The notes beneath the pieces are model-generated. The model saw only the letters and a program-made list of their open reading frames with translations, did not search any database and was not told the DNA's origin. DNA of 64,000 nt from Moritella sp. (lineage in GTDB: Bacteria > Pseudomonadota > Gammaproteobacteria > Enterobacterales > Moritellaceae), in the NCBI RefSeq assembly GCF_013215705.1, contig NZ_JABSQR010000022.1, forward strand, positions 27,330 through 91,329, read 5' to 3'. Numbering within the stretch: the first letter of the stretch is position 1; each line of letters opens with the position of its first letter. Positions 19,542 through 27,807 of the stretch are shown one piece after another. The translations under genes and the position numbers were made by a program.

Positions 19542-19803
19542 ATACCCAAGCTACTTCAAGATGCACAATCAGCAATCCGAAAGGAAGGGATATTCAAGGC
19601 ATGAAGTCGAAGATTTAGTTATTCTAAATTAAGACTTCATAACGCCGAAGATTCATTATTTCGGCTTGCCCTACGGGAGGCGAGCAGGAATAACAGTACT
19701 ACGTTACAATATTTGAAAATGGAATAACCATTCTCTACATATTGCGCCTTGTTCTGTTATCCCTGTTCGTCTCTGATATAGCATCTTGAAGTAACTTGGG
19801 TAT
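19542..19803. mobile_element. MITE-like element with 22-bp terminal inverted repeats
   Basis: The left end TACCCAAGCTACTTCAAGATGC (19543-19564) and the reverse complement of the right end (19781-19802) differ at one base, and the match extends one base outward on each side. The 262-bp interior has no useful open frame but carries a potential hairpin (tcggcttgcc...ggcgagc). The size, inverted ends and absence of coding capacity fit a non-autonomous element mobilised in trans. No second copy was noticed in this window, and the target duplication is unclear. Confidence 0.65.
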
Positions 19804-20166
19804 TTCATCACATGTGATGTTATGACTTACTGTCACGAATGTTAAAGTTATGTGTATATTACATGACTACTCATAAAGATATATATCGTTTTGACATTAA
19901 TTTACCTAAATGACATATTTATGTGACTTGTTGGCATCATTTTAACCTTATGAATTAAAAGGTTTTAACTGTTTTATTTAATGGTTGCTTTAATATCTAC
20001 TATTGGATTATTATGATTTTCAGACTTAAATGGAAATATTAAACTGTACCCATTTGTTAATAGGTACATTGTTCTCGGTACCTTTGGGTTTGTTAGTTTT
20101 TAATCCTGTTAGATTATGGCTTTAAATGTCGTCGCTGTAATTCTTAGTTTGAATCAAGGAAGGTTA
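19804..20166. other. Intergenic region before nitrilase-family gene
   Basis: About 360 AT-rich bases. An in-frame ATG at 20116 exists, but a strong AAGGAAGG site (20156-20163) points to the start at 20167. No other gene-like signal was seen. Confidence 0.5.
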
Positions 20167-20941
20167 ATGCAAAATATAAAAATTGCTGTCGCGCAAATCT
20201 CTTCGGTTGACGGTAATGTAGCGGAAAATATAGCTGTTCATATGAATGCTATTGAAAAAGCCGCATCTGTAGGTGTTTCATATATTGTATTTCCTGAGTT
20301 ATCACTGACAGGTTACCTGCCTGAATGTGCCTCCAATCTTGCTTTTACTGTTGACGATAAGCGTCTTAAACCACTCATTGATATTGTAAAACTAAACAAG
20401 ATAACAATAGGGGTCGGTCTACCGCTGTTAACGACGGGACTGCCGCATATTGGTTTAGCTATTATTTATCCAACAGGACGAGTAGAAAGCTACGCCAAAA
20501 TGAATTTACACTCCGGTGAAGAGACATATTTTTCAGTTGGCGATAAGCGACATAGCTTTCAACTGAATAATATAACGGTCGCTAATGCTATTTGTGCTGA
20601 TACTAATCATATTGAACATGCTAAAGGGTGTGCAGAACTCGGTGCTGATGTATATATGGCGAGTGTGTTAATCACGGCGGGGGGTTATGACTCCGATACT
20701 CAGTTGATGAGCAGCTATGCTCGGGAGTTTAATATGCTCGGGAGTTTAATATGCTCGGGAGTTTAATATGCTCGTAGCAATGGCTAATCATAATAGACCT
20801 ACCGGTAATTGGAATCCAGTAGGCAAGAGTGCGATTTGGACAAAGTCAGGTCAACTCATTTGTGCTGATGAAAGTCAAAATGCACTTGTGATTGCTGAAC
20901 TGAAGGGTAACGACTGGATAGGCCAAGTAATTAACCTTTAA
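20167..20941 (+). pseudogene. Carbon-nitrogen hydrolase (nitrilase superfamily), frameshifted by 17-bp repeat expansion
   Basis: From ATG 20167 the frame encodes nitrilase-family sequence with Glu in FPELSLTGYLP, Lys in YAKMNLHSGEETYF and nucleophile Cys in ANAICADTNHIE. It then enters three copies of a 17-bp unit and stops at 20766. Removing two units (34 bp) restores a frame that continues YAREFNMLVAMANHNRPTG then GNWNPVGKSAIW to a stop at 20939-20941, giving 246 residues, a normal family length. The lost part includes the conserved C-terminal ANHNRPTGNW region, so the present allele is probably inactive. The restored stop overlaps the convergent PPTase gene by 3 bases. Substrate unknown (amide or nitrile). 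Confidence 0.85.
20716..20774 (+). repeat. 17-bp tandem repeat, three full copies plus 8 bases
   Basis: Unit TATGCTCGGGAGTTTAA at 20716-20732, 20733-20749 and 20750-20766, then TATGCTCG at 20767-20774. The copies are identical. A unit length not divisible by three means each copy added or lost changes the reading frame of the nitrilase-family gene. Confidence 0.95.
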
Positions 20942-21771
20942 TCTATCATAGTGTTCACATCAGGGCCAAAGCTTGTCGTTTCAGTCGTTTTAATGAGTGG
21001 TATTGAATTAAAAAATCGCATTTTATAGTCTGTAGTTTGATTATTATTAGCTGCTCGAACTGACAAGGCGACTCGATGTGTGTTGTTTGGATAAAACAAC
21101 CAGCTACGCCAGATATTGGCATCGTCCACACGGTGAGCTGCAAAGCTTAATTTAATGTTTTCAATACAACTAACATTTTCCTGCAGGTGGTTATCGGGCA
21201 GGGTAAAACTAAAGTCCTTCAACGGGATCGATAAACCTAACCCCCATGCCTTGATGTAAGATTCTTTTAATGTCCAATAATCAAAAAAACGACTCGCTTG
21301 CTGGGCTATTGGTTGGGTGAGTAAATCCTCGACTTCAACTTGAGAGAATGAGTGCTTCGCAATACTTAATACATCACTTGTGCGCTTGATATTTTCCACA
21401 TCACAACCAATATCGTCATTAAGCATTACCGCACAAATGATCATATTGTCGGTGTGGCTGATATTAAAACGTAATGGCAGGGGTGGGTTAACAATCTCGG
21501 GTTTATCTTTTTCACCTTTGATAAACTTCCAGTCTGCGGGTGGCACATCTGCATAACGTGATAACAAATCACGGACAAAAGCGCGGGTGATTAATGCACT
21601 GTGCCTATCTTTTTCAAAACGAAATCGTTGCTGTTTTGTCGTTTCTTCTGGTGATAACAGACGACTATAAGTACGTAATAATTCAGGTTGTTGGATTCTT
21701 TTCGGGTCTACCGACCACAGATGAATTTCATTCGTAGCTAATGTTAGTTGATCTGTTGATGTTGAAAGCAC
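20938..21771 (-). CDS. pfaE: 4'-phosphopantetheinyl transferase, Sfp/PfaE type
   Basis: A 277-residue Sfp-type transferase with the hallmark motifs FNISHTDN, IGCDVENIKR (Mg-binding Asp and Glu) and FFDYWTLKESYIKAWGLGL. It would transfer the CoA phosphopantetheine arm to Ser of carrier domains. In Moritella a stand-alone enzyme of this kind, PfaE, activates the PfaA carrier domains for docosahexaenoic acid synthesis and is unlinked to pfaABCD. No PKS or NRPS genes lie here, which fits that picture, but the pfaE label rests on context and is tentative. It converges on the broken nitrilase gene. Confidence 0.75.
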   Translation of the reverse strand: MLSTSTDQLTLATNEIHLWSVDPKRIQQPELLRTYSRLLSPEETTKQQRFRFEKDRHSALITRAFVRDLLSRYADVPPADWKFIKGEKDKPEIVNPPLPLRFNISHTDNMIICAVMLNDDIGCDVENIKRTSDVLSIAKHSFSQVEVEDLLTQPIAQQASRFFDYWTLKESYIKAWGLGLSIPLKDFSFTLPDNHLQENVSCIENIKLSFAAHRVDDANIWRSWLFYPNNTHRVALSVRAANNNQTTDYKMRFFNSIPLIKTTETTSFGPDVNTMID

Positions 21772-21915
21772 TATTTATTCCATTGAGTGACGAGGTGTAA
21801 GCTAATTCAGTACTATATCATGAACTATAATGATGAACATAAATCATCATCTACATGAATTCTGCGGAGCAATCTCATTTGTTATCCTAGACTTAATGTC
21901 AGGGAGGGCGATTAT

Positions 21916-22116
21916 ATGAGTAGCAAGATGTTTAAGACTGGCGTGTTAGGTGGAATCGTCACCACGATTTGTTGTTTTACGCCAATCCTAGTGATCATAT
22001 TTAGTGCAGTGGGTTTAGCCGCTGCGATCAAATACCTTGATTTTGTGTTGTTCCCAATGCTGGCAATATTTATCGTATTGGCAGTCGTCGGCTTCATCAA
22101 GTTACGGCATGAGTAA
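21916..22116 (+). CDS. merF: MerF-like mercury uptake membrane protein
   Basis: A 66-residue protein with two TM helices and the vicinal Cys pair in TTICCFTPILVIIF, close to the CCFTPxLVI motif of MerF, which carries Hg(II) across the inner membrane to mercuric reductase. The second cytoplasmic Cys pair of classical MerF is absent. A GGGAGG site precedes the ATG. No merR, merP, merT or merA is encoded nearby, so it is an orphan and may handle another thiophilic metal or be inactive in resistance. Confidence 0.75.
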   Translation: MSSKMFKTGVLGGIVTTICCFTPILVIIFSAVGLAAAIKYLDFVLFPMLAIFIVLAVVGFIKLRHE

Positions 22117-22141
22117 AGGGAAAAGGAAGATAGAGAGGAGA

Positions 22142-22171
22142 GAGCTAAAAGCCATTAACCGCTTTTAGCTC
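22142..22171. terminator. Hairpin after merF-like gene
   Basis: A perfect 11-bp inverted repeat GAGCTAAAAGC/GCTTTTAGCTC (22142-22152, 22161-22171) lies between two convergent genes. There is no clear T run directly after the stem, so terminator efficiency is uncertain. Confidence 0.55.
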
Positions 22172-22224
22172 GTCATTTCGTTTATAAAAAGTACCTAGAT
22201 AAAGTACCAGCTAAAAAGTATCAG

Positions 22225-23151
22225 CTAGAATGGATACCAGAATAACTCTGTTGCCATAACACGTTTGATAATAGCTAGCGTCACTACCAAGGTAATTAAC
22301 CCCATCACAGCGTAATCTTGCTTGGTCATCGGCTTTAAGCTGTACCACGTACGTTTCTTATTATGACCAAAACCACGTAATGTCATCGCATTTGAGATCT
22401 CATCTGCGCGATCTAGGCTTGAGAATATTAATGGCCCTAAGATCTTGGCTACATTCCTAATACGCGACAGTACAGATACATTCTTTGATAAATCCACGCC
22501 ACGAGCTTGTTGTGCATGCATGATGTTAACAAAATCATTCTTCACATCAGGTAAATAGCGCAATGTTAAGCTGACCGCATAGGCAATTTTGTATGGTACA
22601 CCAAGACGGTTTAAACTTGCCGCAAACTCAGTCGGATGCGTGGTAAACACAAATACTAACGCAATGGGGAACATACTGAAATACTTCAGCGTTACTGTCA
22701 GCAGGTAATACAAGGTTTCTTGGGTCAGGGAATAATCCCCCCACAGAGATAATAACAGCGTACTTGAACCAATATACTCAACGCCTTGCTGTGGTGCTAA
22801 CAAGAACATGAATAATGCGTTGATGCTTAGTACACTGGCAGTGGCAATCAATAACGGCTTGTAAACAGGAAACGGCACTCTGGTTAATTTAAGTAACGTA
22901 CAGCCTGTAATGATAAGCGCGAGGATCAGGCGTAAATCAAAGGTCGTTAATACTACGGTTACCCAAGCTAAAAACAGCACAAACTTGGTAACACCATTAA
23001 GCTGATGCAGGACTGAGTTGGTATTGACATAGTTAATACCAAAATCGATTTTTTTAGTTTTATTGACGTTACTACTATTATTACGTTTTTTAATGTCGTT
23101 ATTAAAAGTATTTTTATTCATATCGTTTTTATGATTCGTATTGCGCTTCAT
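22225..23151 (-). CDS. ECF transporter T component (EcfT/CbiQ-like)
   Basis: A 308-residue membrane protein with about six TM helices. It contains the two EcfT coupling motifs of the A-R-G type: HAQQARGVDLSK and SNAMTLRGFGHNKKRT. The first 40 residues are an unusual Asn/Lys-rich tail. The start at 23151 overlaps the ATPase stop (TAATG on the minus strand), which supports it and indicates coupling. EcfT connects the substrate-binding S protein to the ATPases. It is the last gene of the S-AA'-T operon. Confidence 0.87.
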   Translation of the reverse strand: MKRNTNHKNDMNKNTFNNDIKKRNNSSNVNKTKKIDFGINYVNTNSVLHQLNGVTKFVLFLAWVTVVLTTFDLRLILALIITGCTLLKLTRVPFPVYKPLLIATASVLSINALFMFLLAPQQGVEYIGSSTLLLSLWGDYSLTQETLYYLLTVTLKYFSMFPIALVFVFTTHPTEFAASLNRLGVPYKIAYAVSLTLRYLPDVKNDFVNIMHAQQARGVDLSKNVSVLSRIRNVAKILGPLIFSSLDRADEISNAMTLRGFGHNKKRTWYSLKPMTKQDYAVMGLITLVVTLAIIKRVMATELFWYPF

Positions 23152-24845
23152 TATGCAGGCGTCACTTCAGATTTAATAAACTGTTGCATAAAACCATCGG
23201 TATTGTCGATACCAACCGCATTGGCTAATGTATACAGACTCGTTACTTTTAAGTTTGCCCGGTCAAGTAGCACAGGGTCGCTGAACACTTGTGAAACCGG
23301 GGCATTGGCAATCAATTTGCTTTCGGCAATAACAAGGGCACGTGTGGTGTATTCTAGCACTAGATGCATATCGTGAGAGATGATAAGCACAGTAATACCG
23401 AGCGTTTTGTTTAGCGTCTTAATAAATGACAGCATCGATGTATAGTTACGATGATCTTGTCCTGCGGTTGGTTCGTCTAAAATAAGTAACTCAGGCTCTA
23501 ATGCTAAAATTGAAGCAATCGTTACGCGTTTTTTCTGGCCATAGCTAAGTGCTTCAATTGGCCAGTGGCGATATTTAATTAAGCCACATAAACCCAGAAC
23601 GTGTAATACTTTTTCTTCAACAAATGCTTCGTCATGGCCACGGTTGCGTAAACCAAATGCCACTTCGTCAAAAATCATGTGATGAGAGATCATATGATTC
23701 GGGTTTTGCATCACCACGCCAATCTTTTGAGCGCGTTCAAAGATAGACAAATCAGCCATATCTTCACCATTAAACTTAATACTGCCGGTATCTGGTGCGA
23801 TAACACCCATGACTAGTTTGGTGATGGTTGATTTACCCGAGCCGTTTTTACCTAAAATAGAAACAAATTCACCGCGATTAATGCTAAACGAAATACCTTC
23901 CAGGGCATTCTTTTCGCCAGTGTAAGAATAGGTTAAATCGTTAATTTCGAGTAATACTTCGCTAGTCTGTGGTTTGACAATCGGGGCTTGCGCATTAAAC
24001 CAATTGGTTAATGGTGTTTGATATTTCTGTAGGTCCATCTTTTCGATATAAGCAGGATTATCTGAAATTGAAATGGGACACTTCGCCGCTTTTAACGCTG
24101 TAATATAGAGTGGTTCACGAATACCGTGGACTTGTAATAGTGGTGAAACGATTAATTTGTCAGGGCTCATATCGGCAATGATTTGACCACGTTCCATTAA
24201 TATCACGCGATCGACGTGGCGGTGTAGCACATCTTCAAGACGATGCTCGATAATGATAACGGTTTTGCCTGTATCTCGATGTAGCTGATCGATAATTTCG
24301 ATAGTGGCTTTACCGGTTTTCGGGTCAAGGCTGGCAAGGGGTTCATCAAATAACAGGATGTCAGTATCATCAACCAATATTCCCGCTAATGATACTCGTT
24401 GTTTTTGACCACCTGATAATGCATACGGTGAATGATCAAGTAACTCATCAAGATCAACCATAGCCGCGGTTTTCTGCACGATAGGTAACATTTCAGCTTG
24501 AGAAATCATGTTGTTTTCAAGCGAAAATGCAATATCTTCACCAATACTCAAACCGACAAACTGGCTGTCGGTATCTTGTAATACAGTGCCTACTGCCTCG
24601 CTATAATCTTGCATACGTAACCCTGATACCAGCGTACCATTGATGGTTAAGGTACCAGACATGTCGCCTTTTATCGCATGCGGGATCAGACCGTTTAAGC
24701 ATTGTCCAAGGGTAGATTTACCACTGCCACTTGGACCAATAATGACAATTTTCTCTCCTTTCTCTATCCTTAGATTTATGCCTTTTAGTGTCGCTTTATC
24801 CTGCGAAGCATATTTAAAAGAGAAGTCAGAAAATTCGATAGTCAT
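23151..24845 (-). CDS. ECF transporter fused double ATPase (EcfAA')
   Basis: 564 residues with two complete ABC domains. Domain 1 has GPSGSGKST, LSGGQKQR and ILLFDEPLASLD; domain 2 has GKNGSGKST, a SYGQKKR signature (Ser-Tyr-Gly instead of Ser-Gly-Gly) and LLILDEPTAGQD. Such fused A-A' proteins power energy-coupling-factor importers of vitamins and metals. The gene follows the S component by six bases and overlaps the T component start by one base. Confidence 0.9.
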   Translation of the reverse strand: MTIEFSDFSFKYASQDKATLKGINLRIEKGEKIVIIGPSGSGKSTLGQCLNGLIPHAIKGDMSGTLTINGTLVSGLRMQDYSEAVGTVLQDTDSQFVGLSIGEDIAFSLENNMISQAEMLPIVQKTAAMVDLDELLDHSPYALSGGQKQRVSLAGILVDDTDILLFDEPLASLDPKTGKATIEIIDQLHRDTGKTVIIIEHRLEDVLHRHVDRVILMERGQIIADMSPDKLIVSPLLQVHGIREPLYITALKAAKCPISISDNPAYIEKMDLQKYQTPLTNWFNAQAPIVKPQTSEVLLEINDLTYSYTGEKNALEGISFSINRGEFVSILGKNGSGKSTITKLVMGVIAPDTGSIKFNGEDMADLSIFERAQKIGVVMQNPNHMISHHMIFDEVAFGLRNRGHDEAFVEEKVLHVLGLCGLIKYRHWPIEALSYGQKKRVTIASILALEPELLILDEPTAGQDHRNYTSMLSFIKTLNKTLGITVLIISHDMHLVLEYTTRALVIAESKLIANAPVSQVFSDPVLLDRANLKVTSLYTLANAVGIDNTDGFMQQFIKSEVTPA

Positions 24846-24851
24846 TGTTGA

Positions 24852-25400
24852 TTAACCCTCGGTCAGATTACGGCTTTGTTTCTTACGTTTTGCAAATGCA
24901 GTCAGTAGAATGTAGCCAACCATACCTATTAATATCGTATTACCTGCAGCAATAATCGTTAATTGAGTCATTACTTTGCTAAATGGTTCTGCGTAAAGAA
25001 TGGTATCGAGTAGTGCTGATACGCCATAGCCGACAGTATTACCGATTAAGGCAAGCACAACAAAGAGTGCCATATCTTTCATCGAGAATTGACCTTTTTC
25101 TAAACGACCTTTTGTTAGTTTAGGGAATAAGCCGATGATAAGACCAACAATACCTGAGCCTAATACCCACGTTAACCAAACACCCCAGCCAGAGAATAAA
25201 TCAGTAACCCAATGACCAATAAAGCCTACTAAAAAACCAACTAATGGACCAAATAATACCGAGAAGAGTGCAAGCACTGCCATCGCAGGTTTAAGTGTAG
25301 TATTTGCAAATACCGGTATACCAAACATCGGTAACCCGCCGATGCCATATAAAGCAGCACCAATCGCAATCACAACAACAGTTTTAGCTGAAAGATTCAT
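24852..25400 (-). CDS. ECF transporter S component (UPF0397/riboflavin-type)
   Basis: A 182-residue protein with five or six TM helices. Its opening [17 protein letters not shown] then [13 protein letters not shown] and the [17 protein letters not shown] segment match the UPF0397 S-component family, often annotated as riboflavin-type. It binds the substrate in the membrane. As the first gene of S-AA'-T it sets the specificity of the importer. I found no FMN, TPP or cobalamin riboswitch-like sequence in the leader, so the substrate is open. Confidence 0.82.
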   Translation of the reverse strand: MNLSAKTVVVIAIGAALYGIGGLPMFGIPVFANTTLKPAMAVLALFSVLFGPLVGFLVGFIGHWVTDLFSGWGVWLTWVLGSGIVGLIIGLFPKLTKGRLEKGQFSMKDMALFVVLALIGNTVGYGVSALLDTILYAEPFSKVMTQLTIIAAGNTILIGMVGYILLTAFAKRKKQSRNLTEG

Positions 25401-25577
25401 ATAAGCCTTGGATATAAATTAACACGGAAAATTTAAGGTGCGAATTGTACAGGAATACAGGCTATTAAGGAAATAAAGTTAAAGTGGTTTTCTTTTAACC
25501 AGCGTTTAGGTTATTAGTTTGTGTGGGTGTGTACATTGTGCTTAATCGTTGCGAATAGCTACATACAGGTAAAAATA

Positions 25578-25602
25578 TAAACGGCGCAAGAGGCGCCGTT
25601 TA
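25578..25602 (-). terminator. Rho-independent terminator of lipoprotein gene
   Basis: AAACGGCGC (25579-25587), loop AAGAG and GCGCCGTTT (25593-25601) form a GC-rich stem. On the minus strand it is followed by TATATTTTT, so it ends the transcript of the lipoprotein gene that stops at 25653. Confidence 0.75.
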
Positions 25603-25652
25603 ATTAGATTATTTCAGGTATCATGACGACTACCGAGTTAATTAAAAAAGGA

Positions 25653-26339
25653 TTAACCTTCTTTGTTAACGAGTTCATGTAATTCTTCTAAAGAAGCTGC
25701 GATTTTAACACCTGGAACGTTTGTACCAATAGTTGCTTCAAAAGAGCCTTCAATCGCTGAGCGGAATGAAGTGAATGAGATGCGGTATACACCACGAACA
25801 AGCGCTTTAGTTGGGCTGCTTACTTCAGATACTTGACGTAACAATGAGTTATAAGAAGAACCACTTGGGTTAGCAGGTAATTCAGAAGTATCGTCATTAT
25901 AGTTTAATGCTTGAAGTACTTTACCGCCTTTATTGATTTTTGCATTATCAACAATGTTTAGGCGATCAAGTGTAATATATGTATCAAAATATTTATTTGG
26001 ATCAGATTGAAGACTTGCTTCAAATGTGCTCTGTACGAAATCGCCTTCAGCTGGCGTTGCTTCAGCTGGAGATATCATAGATACACCAATTTCGTCAATG
26101 ACAGCAGGAACCCATGCATATAAATAATATGCTGGTTTACCTTTAATTTTACCATCTGGCGTTACACTATCATCAACATAACCAAAATAACTCGTATAGT
26201 TAATATAGGGTGCACGTACTTCCATACCCGCTATGCTTTCTTTATTAGAGCTTTTTAGGTGTGGGCCAGTAGACATACAACCTGCAAGTGTAACGATTGC
26301 TAATAATGGTAATAATTTAGTTGCAATTCCTTTTTTCAA
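25653..26339 (-). CDS. Putative lipoprotein of unknown function
   Basis: A 228-residue protein with a lipoprotein signal: basic start, hydrophobic stretch and lipobox LAGC (Cys about residue 21), then Met at +2. The body has mixed alpha/beta composition with no motif I recognise. It reads as a folded periplasmic or outer-membrane-attached domain. It is a single gene with its own terminator at 25578. Confidence 0.7.
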   Translation of the reverse strand: MKKGIATKLLPLLAIVTLAGCMSTGPHLKSSNKESIAGMEVRAPYINYTSYFGYVDDSVTPDGKIKGKPAYYLYAWVPAVIDEIGVSMISPAEATPAEGDFVQSTFEASLQSDPNKYFDTYITLDRLNIVDNAKINKGGKVLQALNYNDDTSELPANPSGSSYNSLLRQVSEVSSPTKALVRGVYRISFTSFRSAIEGSFEATIGTNVPGVKIAASLEELHELVNKEG

Positions 26340-26694
26340 AATTCTATCCTTAAATCAATATATAAATGAGTCGCCAGTATATTGTATTTATTCAACCGTT
26401 CACGATCATCACTTGATTCAACACTAATTCAACACTAATTCAATACCAATTAATCAGTGAAAATCAGACTTGACGCCAATTTTCAATGTATAAACTTAGC
26501 ACTCGCTAATGCTTGAGGTTTAATACTAAAGTGATACTTAAAATAACGACCACCGTCATGTAATTAATACTCATGAGTGTATTGTATACCGTCATCCGTT
26601 CACATTTTTTGATACAAAAATATATCGGATATTTTAGATAATCCTTAATTTTCAGCTAAAATACAGTGATGTAGTCGAGTCATTTGGAGTGCCA
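26340..26694. other. Intergenic region with short direct repeats
   Basis: About 355 bases between divergent genes. It holds a short direct repeat ATTCAACACTA in tandem near 26416-26440 and AT-rich promoter-like sequence. A GGAG at 26686 precedes the adaptor gene. No further gene was seen. Confidence 0.45.
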
Positions 26695-27774
26695 ATGCGA
26701 TTGTATTTACTGAAGGTGCCATTATACATCCTGCTATTGGTCGTTCTCTGTCCAATTATTCTTTACGCGGCAGCAGATAAAGATCCTCCCCCGAAAAACT
26801 CAGGTCCGCCTCCTATGTTGGTGGAAGTCAGCCAAATTACCCGTGGACCAGTAGAGCCTATGGTCAAACTCGTTGGCAGTATTAGCTATACACGAGTATC
26901 ACGTGTTGCTGCAGAGGTTGCTGGCATTGTTAAAACTATCCACTTCACGGCTGGTTCTCGAGTCAAAATCGGTCAAGCTCTAGTCACTTTGCGCTCTGAT
27001 TTACTTGAAGCCAGACTCGCGGGTGTTCGTGCTAATTACCGACAGTCCCAGTTTGAACTGGAGCGCGCAGATAAAGATTTACAGCGTATAAAAGCGTTAT
27101 ACGCCGATAAATCAATTTCCGAATCTCTGTACGATGAACACTATTATCGTGTACTCGCGCAGAAAAAACGCGTTATATCTCTTAAGGCAATTCTCGACTA
27201 TCAGCAGTTACAAATACAAAAGACCCAGATAAATGCCCCTTTCAGTGGTTTGATTCAAGCAAAGTTGACAGAGCAAGGGGAGTGGGTTGACATCGGTGGT
27301 CAGATTGCCGTGGTTGCTGATGATAAAGATATCGAGGTTGAAGTTGATGTTCCTGGGCACTTGTTAAACTTTTTATATCCTGGTCGCCAAATTTCGGTTC
27401 GCAGTGGCGGCAAAGACTACACCAGTTTGTTTGTTCACTTTATTCCTCAAGGAGACGTAGCGACACGGACTTTCACCGTCAAATTAAAGCTTGAGCAAGG
27501 CAAAGATTTAATTGCAGGCATGCAAGCACTGGTTAGTTTACCGAGTGGTTCCAAACTTAACAGCCAGTTAGTACCGAGAGATGCAGTTATCAGACAGTTT
27601 GGTAAACCGGTTGTTTTTCTTGCCGTTGATGGCAGAGCTAAGATGGTTACGGTGCAGATCTTGGGGTATAAAGGGTTGCTTGTTGCGATAGAAGCGCCTG
27701 AAATAGCCGACTTCCAGCAAGTTATTACCAGAGGTAACGAGCGAATACACGACGGCCAGGCTATTCGATTTTAA
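26695..27774 (+). CDS. RND efflux periplasmic adaptor protein
   Basis: The start at ATG 26695 was chosen because GGAG lies five bases upstream; an in-frame GTG at 26689 overlaps that site. About 359 residues with an N-terminal hydrophobic signal segment ending near YAAA, a Pro-rich linker (DPPPKNSGPPP), lipoyl-like halves (VAGIVKTIHFTAGSRVKIGQ), an alpha hairpin (LERADKDLQRIKALYADKSI) and a beta-barrel. It is the adaptor of the following RND pump and lacks a lipobox, unlike the two adaptors at 5607-7770. Confidence 0.88.
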   Translation: MRLYLLKVPLYILLLVVLCPIILYAAADKDPPPKNSGPPPMLVEVSQITRGPVEPMVKLVGSISYTRVSRVAAEVAGIVKTIHFTAGSRVKIGQALVTLRSDLLEARLAGVRANYRQSQFELERADKDLQRIKALYADKSISESLYDEHYYRVLAQKKRVISLKAILDYQQLQIQKTQINAPFSGLIQAKLTEQGEWVDIGGQIAVVADDKDIEVEVDVPGHLLNFLYPGRQISVRSGGKDYTSLFVHFIPQGDVATRTFTVKLKLEQGKDLIAGMQALVSLPSGSKLNSQLVPRDAVIRQFGKPVVFLAVDGRAKMVTVQILGYKGLLVAIEAPEIADFQQVITRGNERIHDGQAIRF

Positions 27775-27807
27775 ATCGTTGATCATTAGACAAAACCGAG
27801 ATTGCTT

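Noticed and set aside
20955..22100. Open frames on the opposite strand or in other frames within the PPTase and merF genes
   Set aside because: They overlap genes with clear motifs, and their translations are low-complexity with no recognisable domain.
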